Source: Mesorhizobium huakuii (GTDB taxonomy: Bacteria > Pseudomonadota > Alphaproteobacteria > Rhizobiales > Rhizobiaceae). From it: a stretch of DNA of 64,000 nt. The notes under the pieces are model-generated. The model searched no databases and was not told the DNA's origin. It saw only the letters and a program-made list of their open reading frames with translations. This document shows positions 17,184 to 24,937 of the stretch, piece by piece. The position numbers were made by a program, and so were the translations under genes. The stretch's first letter is position 1; each line of letters begins with the position of its first letter. The stretch is from the NCBI RefSeq assembly GCF_014189455.1, contig NZ_CP050296.1, positions 4,088,001 through 4,152,000 on the forward strand, written 5' to 3'.

Positions 17184-18154
17184 TGCCGACCGGTCAGACC
17201 CTCCTCTACTTCATCTATGTGCTGGCGGCGGCGTCGGTCATTCTCGCCGCTGAGTCCTTCTTTCTTTCAATCGCCGGGCGCCGAGCGCGGGCAGGCATCA
17301 TAAATCGACGCTTGCTGCGGCTGGGAGAAGAAAAGCCAGCCGAGCAGAGTTTGCAGGGACTGCTGCAGGAACGCGGGCTGACGGCGTCGGGCGACTTCAT
17401 TTTCGGCGCAATCGCGCTCAACCGGCTCTACACGCAATCCGGCATCACCGGCAATCCACTCGCTTTCCTGGCTGTATTCCTGCTCGCCGGCCTCGTGCTG
17501 GCGCTCCTCTTGGCATTGCTTCTGCACCTGTCCGTCATTGTCGCCATCATCGCCTTCTTGATTGTCGGATTTGCTCTGCCGGTTCTCGTTTTGCGAAGGG
17601 CTCGGAACAAGCGCATCAATAAATTCGCGCTCCAGCTTCCCGATGCACTCGATATGATCGTACGTTCTCTGCGCGCCGGTCACCCAACCACCGTTGCGAT
17701 AGGGCTTGTCGCGCGTGAAATGCCCGATCCGCTCGGCACTGAATTCGGCATCGTTTCCGACGAAATCAGTTTTGGCCTCAGTCTGGAGCAGGCTGTTCGA
17801 AAACTGTCGGAGCGGGTCGGTTTCGAAGGCCTGCATCTGCTTTCGGTATCGCTCTCCATCCAGGCCAAGACCGGCGGCAATCTCACCGAAATACTCTCAA
17901 ACCTGTCGTCGGTATTGCGCGAGCGCCGGAAATTGCGAATGAAGATCAAGGCGCTTTCCGCTGAAGGCCGCATGTCCGCCTGGATAATCTCGCTATTTCC
18001 ACTTGTGATGCTTGGGGTGCTGTCAGTCCTCGCGCCGAATTTTTACGGTGACGTCTGGGGTAGTCCGATCATCATGCCGGTGTTCGTGATCTTTGGGTCG
18101 TGGGCACTGCTGGGCGACTTCATAATGTACCGAATGGTCAACTTCGATTTCTAG
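17183..18154 (+). CDS. tadB: TadB inner-membrane platform protein (T2SSF family)
   Basis: 323 aa. An N-terminal membrane segment (about 8-28), two adjacent central ones (about 88-130) and two C-terminal ones surround the cytoplasmic T2SSF domain (QLPDALDMIVRSLRAGHPTT, then LSIQAKTGGNLTEILSNLSS). With TadC it forms the inner-membrane platform for the CpaF ATPase. It is translationally coupled to cpaF, and tadC follows after eight bases. Confidence 0.92.
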
Positions 18155-18162
18155 TGGCGGGC

Positions 18163-19119
18163 ATGGACGTGTTTACCAATCTAGGCAATTCGGCCACGCT
18201 GCTCTCTCTCTCCGTTTTCCTGGCGGCAGTGGCGCTTTTCTTGTTGGCCGCCTTTGTCCTTATCCCGGTGTTCCAGACGAGAAAGCTGGTTGCGCAAACG
18301 CTTTTATCCGAGGGAATCACCAGTCGCCGATCGCTCTATGCCCAGCAGGAACTCAATAGGATTTCCGCGCAGCGGCCTGTCGACGCCTATTTCCGCAGCC
18401 TGGAAAAAGAACGCGGTGAGCCAAATGCCCTGGAAGCGAAACTGTTCCGGGCGGGCTTCTATCAATCGAGCGCGCCGGTCATTTACACGCTCTCTCGCCT
18501 CGGCGCCGTCTGTGTCGGCTTCCTGGCCTGTTACGCAGTTCTATCGCGCGTGTTGCCGCCGCAATTGCCGGGGTTCGTGGCGTTTGCAGGTTCAGCCTTG
18601 ATCGGACTTGGCTGCCTTGTCATTCCCAGCATTGCTCTTGACCGCTTCGAGAGCGGGCAAAAGCAGGTCTATCGGCGCGGCTTTCCCGATTTCATGGACA
18701 TGATGATCACCTGCGCTGACGCGGGCATGAGTCTCGAGGCGGCCGTGGAGCGCGTGGGCGCCGAATTGGCCGGTACCCACAAATGGCTGGGCATTCAGCT
18801 GTCGATCGTGACCCTGCAATTGCGTGCGGGCAAACCGTTGCGCGAGGCACTGCGCGAGCTTGCCGACCGCATCGGGCTTGACGAGGCGCGCGCCTTGGCC
18901 GTCCTGTTTCGCCAATCGGAAGAGCTGGGCACCAGTCTTACCGACGCCCTGCGCATTTACAGCGACGAAATGCGCAACCAGAGAATTATGAACGCCGAAG
19001 AACGCGCCAACGCCTTGCCGGTCAAGATGATGATCCCGCTGGGCCTCTGCATCTTTCCGGTCGTGATGATGGTCGTCATGTTGCCTGTGCTCATCCGTAT
19101 GAAAGGCGTTTTCTTCTAA
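18163..19119 (+). CDS. tadC: TadC inner-membrane platform protein (T2SSF family)
   Basis: 318 aa from the ATG at MDVFTNLGNSATLLSLSVF; an in-frame upstream start lies inside tadB and is less likely. Membrane helices near residues 10-35, 105-150 and 290-312 flank a T2SSF domain (RGFPDFMDMMITCADAGMSL, then ALAVLFRQSEELGTSLTDAL). It is the partner of TadB in the pilus assembly platform. Confidence 0.92.
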   Translation: MDVFTNLGNSATLLSLSVFLAAVALFLLAAFVLIPVFQTRKLVAQTLLSEGITSRRSLYAQQELNRISAQRPVDAYFRSLEKERGEPNALEAKLFRAGFYQSSAPVIYTLSRLGAVCVGFLACYAVLSRVLPPQLPGFVAFAGSALIGLGCLVIPSIALDRFESGQKQVYRRGFPDFMDMMITCADAGMSLEAAVERVGAELAGTHKWLGIQLSIVTLQLRAGKPLREALRELADRIGLDEARALAVLFRQSEELGTSLTDALRIYSDEMRNQRIMNAEERANALPVKMMIPLGLCIFPVVMMVVMLPVLIRMKGVFF

Positions 19120-19172
19120 ATGTTTATATGCTTTGGTTCTAAAACGGAGTCGGAGGGCTCTTGGGAGACAAA

Positions 19173-19730
19173 ATGACAGGGCCAATGCGCCTCGCGACTG
19201 TAGCCGCAACCAGTCTGTTGATGGCGCTTGCCGGTTGCCAAACGAATGGTGCGGACGCCACCGACGGTGTCGTGCGCACCAATGAGCCGTCGAAAGGCGA
19301 CGTGACGGCCTTTGGCGATGCCTTCGACGGGCTGAAAACGGTCGGTAACGTCGAATATTACGCCTCGGATCAGGCTGTGGCCGAAGCCACGAACCAGTTC
19401 CGGGCGGAAAATTACGGCAATGCCGGCGCCTTGTTCTTTAAGGCGACGCAACTGGCGCCCAATGATGGCGGCGCTTGGATGGGGCTGGCCGCTTCGTGCG
19501 ATCGCATCCACCGCTTCGACCTTGCCGACCGGGCCTATAGCAGGGCCTTCAAGCTGGTTGGCGCATCGCCCGAATATTACAACAATATCGGCTACTCCTA
19601 TTTGCTGCGCGGCAAGCTGCAGGACGCACGCGGCAGTTTCCTCAAGGCCTATGAGCTGGCGCCCAACGATCCGACCGTGGCCAACAATCTGAAACTACTG
19701 TCATCCAGCGTGCAGAACATCGAGCGCTAG
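19173..19730 (+). CDS. tadD: TadD-like TPR lipoprotein of the Tad locus
   Basis: 185 aa from ATG 19173, preceded by GGGAG at a good distance; a TTG four codons upstream is also open. The lipoprotein signal ends LMALAGC with Cys22. Tetratricopeptide repeats follow (about 65-180): QFRAENYGNAGALFFKATQL, then MGLAASCDRIHRFDLADRAY, then YNNIGYSYLLRGKLQDARGS. TadD-type lipoproteins assist assembly or stability of the secretin complex. It ends one base before the peptidase gene. Confidence 0.9.
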   Translation: MTGPMRLATVAATSLLMALAGCQTNGADATDGVVRTNEPSKGDVTAFGDAFDGLKTVGNVEYYASDQAVAEATNQFRAENYGNAGALFFKATQLAPNDGGAWMGLAASCDRIHRFDLADRAYSRAFKLVGASPEYYNNIGYSYLLRGKLQDARGSFLKAYELAPNDPTVANNLKLLSSSVQNIER

Positions 19731-19731
19731 C

Positions 19732-20256
19732 ATGTTGCTTGTCGAAGTGCTGCTGCTGAAAGCACTCGCCATACCCTTGCTCGCAAGGATTGCGTGGCTG
19801 GATTTCACGACACAGAAGATAGCCAATCGCGACGCATTGCTGCTGCTCTGCCTGGGGGCAGGGTCGCTACTGCTTTTGTCGCTCCAGTCCGGATCGTGGT
19901 GGGATATGGGTTTGAGCGCCATCGCCGCGCTTGTGCTGTTCGTGGCGCTCTTTCCGTTTTGGGTGCTGCGAAAGGTCGGCGCCGGAGATGTCAAGCTGAT
20001 GGCAGTCGTGCCGTTTCTGGTCGGCGGAAATGATCTCGTCGGGTTTTCCATCTTGCTGCTGGTTTTCGCCCTCGTCACGGCCATGATCGTGAAAAATCCA
20101 CTGTTACTGCCGCAAGGCGCCTTCCGCCTCTACGTTCAACACCTTGACCGCAAAGGTGTTGTTCCGTTTGGCGTACCGATTGCGGTGGCATCGATCTGCA
20201 TGATCGCCTTGCAGGTCGCATACGGCTTTGTGGTGCCTGGCTCTCTATTGATGTGA
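19732..20256 (+). CDS. cpaA: Prepilin peptidase CpaA/TadV (A24 family)
   Basis: 174 aa, polytopic aspartyl protease. The two catalytic aspartates are visible: D23 in ARIAWLDFTTQKIANRD and D86 in KVGAGDVKLMA (the GxGD motif). It processes Flp prepilins and TadE/TadG pseudopilins at Gly-Ala. Length is typical of the short CpaA type that lacks the methylase domain. It is the last gene of the plus-strand Tad arm. Confidence 0.93.
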   Translation: MLLVEVLLLKALAIPLLARIAWLDFTTQKIANRDALLLLCLGAGSLLLLSLQSGSWWDMGLSAIAALVLFVALFPFWVLRKVGAGDVKLMAVVPFLVGGNDLVGFSILLLVFALVTAMIVKNPLLLPQGAFRLYVQHLDRKGVVPFGVPIAVASICMIALQVAYGFVVPGSLLM

Positions 20257-20299
20257 TAACCGACGGGCGCTGGGCTGCCGATGCGCTACTTCGCCTGGC

Positions 20300-21124
20300 T
20301 TATCTCTCGGTTGCCGGCTTTGCGATGGTATCCGCCGTATCCCGGCGTTGTTGAGTGCCACGCACGAACGGGTAGCCGTGCTGGCCGATATAGTCCGTCG
20401 GGATCGGTTCATCGACTCCATATTTCACGGGCATTTTGGAGTCTGGAACATGAAACGTGCCGAACAGCGCATCGATGATGGCTAAGTGACTGGCGAAGTT
20501 CTTGTCATAGGCATCGCGTTGATCCGCATGATGCCAATGGTGGAATTGCGGCGTTGCGATCAGCCATTTGAGCGGCCCGAAGTTCATCCTGACGTTGGCG
20601 TGCAGAAGCAGCGCATGCCCCGTAGCGATGACAAAGTATACGGCGATGGCTGCCGACGAAAATCCCAGAAAGAATATGGGCACAAGCGAGACCGCCTTGG
20701 TGATGATCTGGTCCACCGGGTGCGCCCGGAAAGCAACCATCCAGTCCAACTCCTCGATGCCGTGATGGATCGCGTGGAATCTCCAGAGCGCCGGGATAGC
20801 ATGAAACGCCCGATGCGAGGCGTAGACGCCGAGATCGGCCAAGATGACGATCTCTACGACCTGGAGCCAAGTTGCCTGACCGCCCACTGTCGTTGTTACC
20901 CTCTCCGGCACCAAAGACGCCGAGGCCCTCATTGCCGCCGCTGCCATAAGGCTAATGCAGATCTTGAGGAACGCACCATTGACGACTGCGTAGATCACAT
21001 CGGTGCCGATACCCTTGCGGAATATCTTTTGTTGCGTCCGCAGGGCGAGGATGTGCTCCAGCGGTACGAAGATCAGGGCACAAATGAGCAACGATTGCAG
21101 ACCAAAGAGGTCCATCGGCTCCAT
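20300..21124 (-). CDS. Sterol desaturase / fatty acid hydroxylase superfamily protein
   Basis: 274 aa membrane di-iron enzyme. Histidine clusters are in the expected order: HRAFH, then RFHAIHHG, then HALLLHANV, then FHHWHHADQRDAYDKN. Four or so helices precede and separate them. The family hydroxylates or desaturates lipid chains, sterols or carotenoids; the substrate here is unknown. ATG 21124 has GGGAG directly adjacent, and a second ATG three codons later has better spacing, so the start is uncertain by three residues. It converges on cpaA and its upstream region carries one copy of a 52-base repeat. Confidence 0.85.
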   Translation of the reverse strand: MEPMDLFGLQSLLICALIFVPLEHILALRTQQKIFRKGIGTDVIYAVVNGAFLKICISLMAAAAMRASASLVPERVTTTVGGQATWLQVVEIVILADLGVYASHRAFHAIPALWRFHAIHHGIEELDWMVAFRAHPVDQIITKAVSLVPIFFLGFSSAAIAVYFVIATGHALLLHANVRMNFGPLKWLIATPQFHHWHHADQRDAYDKNFASHLAIIDALFGTFHVPDSKMPVKYGVDEPIPTDYIGQHGYPFVRGTQQRRDTADTIAKPATER

Positions 21125-21152
21125 CTCCCAATGTCATTTACCAGAGGAGGAG

Positions 21153-21204
21153 TGAACCACTTCGCGGTCCGTCACACAAGGTAATGGTTTCCAAACAGTT
21201 AACC
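21153..21204. repeat. Imperfect 52-base direct repeat, copy A
   Basis: It runs from TGAACCAC through ATGGTTTCCAA to GTTAACC. A second copy at 24565-24616 keeps TGAACCA, CTTCG, CAAGG, ATGGTTTCCAA and GTTAA with small gaps. Copy A is about 30 bases upstream of the fatty acid hydroxylase start; copy B is about 105 bases upstream of the acyltransferase start, in the same orientation relative to the gene. It may be a shared promoter or operator unit. Confidence 0.6.
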
Positions 21205-21352
21205 GGTGCGCCATGACCTTCCAGCCGAGAGACTTTGATAACTTTGGTCACTCATCTCGACCAACGGCCAGTTGGCCGTTAACGCTTTGGAAAGCATTTA
21301 CTTGTCGGCGCGACCAAGGGATGCTTCAGTGCCGCTTTGCAGGGTTGGCAAA

Positions 21353-22021
21353 ATGCTGAATGAAGATTTTCTCGGCCGTATCGCGATCGTCTGTATCATG
21401 ACGGTCCTGGCGGTTCTCAGCGCGATTCCGCTGTTTTCCTATTTCCATCAAAACGTGTCGGCAAATTCGCTGGCCATCGTCAACCAAGTCTTGGCTACCG
21501 TATCATCAACCCTGCAGGTTTCCCTGACGGTCGGCCGTCTCCCGCCAAAAGGAACCGCGCAGGGAATCGGACCAAGGGTCACCTCTGTAGCCGGAACGTT
21601 CATGATCATCGTTGCAATGTTTCTGACCCCGGCATTGGAAAACGGGACCGTGCAGATGGTGGCGCTCGGCTTGATTTTCATCGGCATGGCCAGCTCGGTG
21701 TTTTGCCTCTACTGGCTCGGCCGCTCTTTCTCCATCATGGCTACGGCCCGGCAGCTGGTTACCTCTGGCCCATATTCCATTGTTCGCCATCCCCTTTACA
21801 TTTGCGAGGCGACATTCATTCTCGGAATGATCCTTTCGCATTTTTCAGTGCTGATGGTGGCGTTAGGCGCGGTCCAATTTCTTCTGCAGTACCGGCGCGC
21901 CAGGAACGAGGAAGGTATCCTTCGAGAGACGTTCCCTGAATATGACGAATATGCTCGGCGCGTTCCCATGCTTCTGCCGCGGTTCTTTCGTACGGGGGCA
22001 GCGGTTTCCGGGCAGTCATAG
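21353..22021 (+). CDS. Isoprenylcysteine carboxyl methyltransferase-like (ICMT) membrane protein
   Basis: 222 aa from ATG 21353 (MLNEDFLGRIAIVCIMTVLA); an in-frame TTG at 21272 would add 27 residues without support. Membrane helices are followed by the family signature YSIVRHPLYICE (about residues 145-156), then QYRRARNEEGILRETFPEYDEY, given in parts as QYRRARNEEG and FPEYDEYARRVPML. Bacterial members methylate small hydrophobic or phospholipid substrates; the precise substrate cannot be read from sequence. A truncated paralogue of its C-terminus lies at 23222-23446. Confidence 0.82.
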   Translation: MLNEDFLGRIAIVCIMTVLAVLSAIPLFSYFHQNVSANSLAIVNQVLATVSSTLQVSLTVGRLPPKGTAQGIGPRVTSVAGTFMIIVAMFLTPALENGTVQMVALGLIFIGMASSVFCLYWLGRSFSIMATARQLVTSGPYSIVRHPLYICEATFILGMILSHFSVLMVALGAVQFLLQYRRARNEEGILRETFPEYDEYARRVPMLLPRFFRTGAAVSGQS

Positions 22022-22122
22022 ATCAAGCGGCTATTTGCGCGCCCCAAGGGCGCCGATGTTCGACCGCCAGCATTGCATAGACGACGACCGGGGTCATCAT
22101 CATGGTGGTCTTCTCGGTGAGG

Positions 22123-22142
22123 GCTGGCGCGATCAGCTTCGG
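22123..22142. repeat. 20-base direct repeat, copy 1
   Basis: GCTGGCGCGATCAGCTTCGG occurs identically here and at 23454-23473. Both copies span the stop codon of a minus-strand gene (PAP2 here, acyltransferase there), giving the same last residues (RS-stop). Both also follow an ICMT C-terminal sequence, so the copies mark a duplicated block. Confidence 0.75.
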
Positions 22143-23119
22143 ATCGTGATCCTTTGAGCCAATTCTTGCTGGTCTGCACTAGAGAACATGGTGACGCTGA
22201 CGATGGCTATGACCGCGACTACACCTCCACCGATGACGTCCACTAGGTAGTGGCCGCCTTCCGGCACTGTCGAGACAATCATAATCGCATTAACCAGGGC
22301 AATTGGGATCAGCAAGGGCGTCCTTCGCATGGCATAGGCGATGATGATCCCAAGAGTGGTGTGGAATGAGGGAAAGCACGTGATCCCAACTGTGTTGGAG
22401 ATCAGGAAGTCGAAAGGCGCCCCGGAGCGCAGCGCATCGACCGTTGCAGCATGGGACAGGCCGGCATTCGTGAAATGGTTGAATAGCGAAGGCGCCGGGT
22501 GGAAATAGAGGTAGGGGCCGTCCACCGGGACGGCGGCCATGATGATCGCGGTCAACACCGACGATGCAAACAGGATCGCGGTGAACTCCAGCAGCCGGTG
22601 CCGCTGGTTTGTGACGGCATGCCAGAGCACCACCACCGGCAACTGATAGGTGAGCGCCGCGTAGCAGAACACCAGAACTGCTGCGACCTTCGGGTACGAA
22701 TTGGCGTAGCCGAGCGTCGAGAGCCATTCGAAGCCAAGTGCCTTGTCTCCGGCGACGAGCAGCCAATCGAGCCGAGGTCTGGTTGTCGATGCGGCAAGGT
22801 ACATGAACAGGCAACTGACAATCGACATCGGGATGAATACCGCCATGAAGATGGCGATGTTTTCGAAGGTAGCTCCAGCCCTCCTCCACATTCGGGAAAG
22901 TCGAGACTGGCTTCGGTTTGCCATTAGGGCAGAAAATTTTCCCGCACCCCAGTAAGCGCCGGCGATCGAACAAGCGATGATCAGTTCGACACCATTATAG
23001 GCATCGATCGTGATGTTGCTGACTGATAGGCAGAGAAAATCGGCCAGAACAAACGCCGAGATCGACAGGCCGATAATTCGCGCGTAGCGACGTACCACCG
23101 GAGCTTCGAAAGCCAGCAT
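22133..23119 (-). CDS. PAP2-superfamily membrane phosphatase/transferase (Aur1-like, PAP2_3)
   Basis: 328 aa, polytopic. The active-site pattern is CFPSFHTTLGII (motif 2, with Ser-x-His) and EGGHYLVDVIGG (motif 3, His and Asp), as in PAP2_3 and inositolphosphoryl-ceramide-synthase-like proteins. About eight helices are visible. Known relatives act on lipid phosphates or transfer phospho-headgroups at the membrane surface; the actual substrate is unknown. It is flanked by an intact ICMT gene and an ICMT remnant, in an island of lipid-active membrane proteins. Confidence 0.83.
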   Translation of the reverse strand: MLAFEAPVVRRYARIIGLSISAFVLADFLCLSVSNITIDAYNGVELIIACSIAGAYWGAGKFSALMANRSQSRLSRMWRRAGATFENIAIFMAVFIPMSIVSCLFMYLAASTTRPRLDWLLVAGDKALGFEWLSTLGYANSYPKVAAVLVFCYAALTYQLPVVVLWHAVTNQRHRLLEFTAILFASSVLTAIIMAAVPVDGPYLYFHPAPSLFNHFTNAGLSHAATVDALRSGAPFDFLISNTVGITCFPSFHTTLGIIIAYAMRRTPLLIPIALVNAIMIVSTVPEGGHYLVDVIGGGVVAVIAIVSVTMFSSADQQELAQRITIRS

Positions 23120-23221
23120 CCCCTACCTCTCTTGGGGCAGACAATATTCGAAATTTCAGCGAACTGCAAAACCGGCCCGCAAGCGAAGTAGTTCTTAAAT
23201 GAACTGACGGCGGAAGAGGCT

Positions 23222-23446
23222 GGCCACCGCATCGTGCGGCACCCACTCTATGCCTGCGAAGCGATCGTTCTGCTCGGCCTTGTTCTGCGTAATCCGACAT
23301 GGATCACAGTTGCGATCGGCGCGACTGCACTCGCCTTCCAATATCGGCGACTGATCAACGAGGAGAAGGTCCTGCAAGCGGCTTTCCCCGAATACGACGC
23401 CTACCGGCAGGCAACCCCGATGCTCGTGCCTTCCATATTCCGATAA
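23222..23446 (+). pseudogene. Remnant of an ICMT-like gene (C-terminal third only)
   Basis: About 74 codons read GHRIVRHPLYACEAIVLLG onward and then QYRRLINEEKVLQAAFPEYD to PSIFR-stop. They align with the last third of the protein at 21353 (SIVRHPLYICEATFILG; FPEYDEY; PRFFR). Upstream of residue HR the similarity stops, the frame meets a stop at 23189, and there is no start codon or ribosome binding site of note. The membrane helices and N-terminal part are missing, so this is a decayed duplicate rather than a functional gene. Confidence 0.75.
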
Positions 23447-23453
23447 TAACGAT

Positions 23454-23473
23454 GCTGGCGCGATCAGCTTCGG
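23454..23473. repeat. 20-base direct repeat, copy 2
   Basis: Identical to 22123-22142, GCTGGCGCGATCAGCTTCGG, and covering the stop codon of the acyltransferase gene. The two copies are 1.33 kb apart and bracket the PAP2 gene and the ICMT remnant, which fits a past duplication or homologous exchange. Confidence 0.75.
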
Positions 23474-24459
23474 GCCGTGACGACTGGATCTGTGACCACG
23501 AAGCGATTGAACATCGCCAGAAGCGGCTTCTCAAATCTGATGTGGATGCGCCAGCCGAAAAGCACGCAGGCCGCCGTGGTGACCAGGATGATGAGATCCG
23601 GCTCAATCGGGTAGGCCATCCACAGCGGCAGCATCGCCGAGGCGATCAGCGTGTGTGTGAGGTAGAGCGAGTAGGATGCGTCGCCTTGCTCGGTCCAGAT
23701 GCCCGGCTTCGCCTTGATCTGCATCGTTCCATAGACGATCAGCGCCGCGGGTAGGCCATAGACGAGTACGCGCCGGAAGCCGTCGGTCCCAATGAGGAAA
23801 TCGAGCGTGCCGCCGCCGGGCGCTATTCCGAGCGGACCGGCCATGACGAGCGCGACGGCGCCGAGCGGGATGCCCAAGAGGCCAACCCACCGCATCGGCG
23901 CATTGGCGATGGCGACGCCCATCAGAAATTCGAGGATGATGGGGTTGCCAAGGAACTGGAACACCGGGCCTAAGGGGCGGAGCAGCATTGCCGCACCATA
24001 GAGGCCGATCAGCACGTAAATCGATCGGCGATTCCAGAGGACCAGGGTCGCGGCTGCATAGAACAGCATCTCGAAACACAGCGTCCACGCGACCGGCAAA
24101 AGCGGCTCGGTCATGACGTCGGTTGCCGGCCAAAAAAGGAACGTGGCGACGACGCTGCGCCAGCCGAAGCCCGTCTTCGCCGCGATCAGCAGCGTAGGGA
24201 TACAGACCAGGAAGTAGATCGGCACGATGCGCCGCCAACGCCGCCAGGCGAACCCGCGCCAGCTCAAACCTGCCGCTATCCGCGTGATAATGACGCCCGA
24301 GATGACGAAGAAGATGTCGACGCCGGCGCGGCCGACAAGCTGCACATCTTGCGGCAGCAGTCCGTTCGATCCTGTCGCGACGGCCGCGATCTCGGCCGAA
24401 TGGACGTAGACCACCAGCAGCGCCGCGACGAAGCGAAGGATCTGCAGCGACCAGATCAT
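23464..24459 (-). CDS. Acyltransferase 3 family membrane protein
   Basis: 331 aa from ATG 24459 (MIWSLQILRFVAALLVVYVH), the normal N-terminus of this family; in-frame extensions up to 24651 look non-coding. About ten helices are visible. The conserved features are the first-helix RFVAALLVVYVHSAE with its catalytic-type His, VGRAGVDIFFVISGVIITR, and FAWRRWRRIVPIYF with the paired Arg motif. Members O-acylate exported sugars or lipids such as exopolysaccharide and Nod factor; the acceptor here is unknown. Confidence 0.87.
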   Translation of the reverse strand: MIWSLQILRFVAALLVVYVHSAEIAAVATGSNGLLPQDVQLVGRAGVDIFFVISGVIITRIAAGLSWRGFAWRRWRRIVPIYFLVCIPTLLIAAKTGFGWRSVVATFLFWPATDVMTEPLLPVAWTLCFEMLFYAAATLVLWNRRSIYVLIGLYGAAMLLRPLGPVFQFLGNPIILEFLMGVAIANAPMRWVGLLGIPLGAVALVMAGPLGIAPGGGTLDFLIGTDGFRRVLVYGLPAALIVYGTMQIKAKPGIWTEQGDASYSLYLTHTLIASAMLPLWMAYPIEPDLIILVTTAACVLFGWRIHIRFEKPLLAMFNRFVVTDPVVTARS

Positions 24460-24937
24460 AGCAGCAACCGCGCCACTCGAACCGGCCAGATTAGGCCGTC
24501 GATCAGACAATCGGTGAATGTCCTCAGGATCTGCCTCAAGGAATGCCCTTTCAGCCCGCGCTAATGAACCATCACTTCGGCCGCCGTGCAAGGCGATGGT
24601 TTCCAAGCGGTTAATGCTTGCGACCGCCTTCTGGGGGACCGCGCCCATCATGCGACCGGTCGTCGAGGCTTATTGGCCCCGCCAGAGGCATGGCGCCAGA
24701 GGAAGTTGGCGCCGCCTTCCTGATCATAATTCAGTTGGCTGTGGTCCATCCGGCTTGGCATTACGGGATTGATGGATATGCTTTGGTGCTGGGGACCCGA
24801 TCATAGGGGCCGTGCCGGATGCGTGGTGAAACGCTCGCCGCAGGCCAACCGAAAGCCCATTCTGTCGTCACGAGTTGCGTAAGACCTCATTCAGTAGAGC
24901 GTCGATGGCTAGATAAACGATCACAGGGGAAGGTAAT
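24460..24937. other. Intergenic region between divergent membrane-protein genes
   Basis: 478 bases with copy B of the 52-base repeat near the acyltransferase side and no credible gene. A few short frames cross it, but none has a family-like sequence or a good ribosome binding site. It should contain the promoters of the acyltransferase (minus) and of the His-rich membrane protein (plus). Confidence 0.5.
24565..24616. repeat. Imperfect 52-base direct repeat, copy B
   Basis: It runs from TGAACCATCACTTCGG through ATGGTTTCCAA to GGTTAATG and aligns with copy A at 21153-21204 with three small gaps. It lies about 105 bases upstream of the acyltransferase start, which suggests common control of the acyltransferase and the fatty acid hydroxylase. 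Confidence 0.6.

Noticed and set aside
24618..24806. Short plus-strand frame in the gap before the His-rich membrane protein
   Set aside because: Only a short hydrophobic stretch, with no family resemblance and no ribosome binding site; treated as non-coding.
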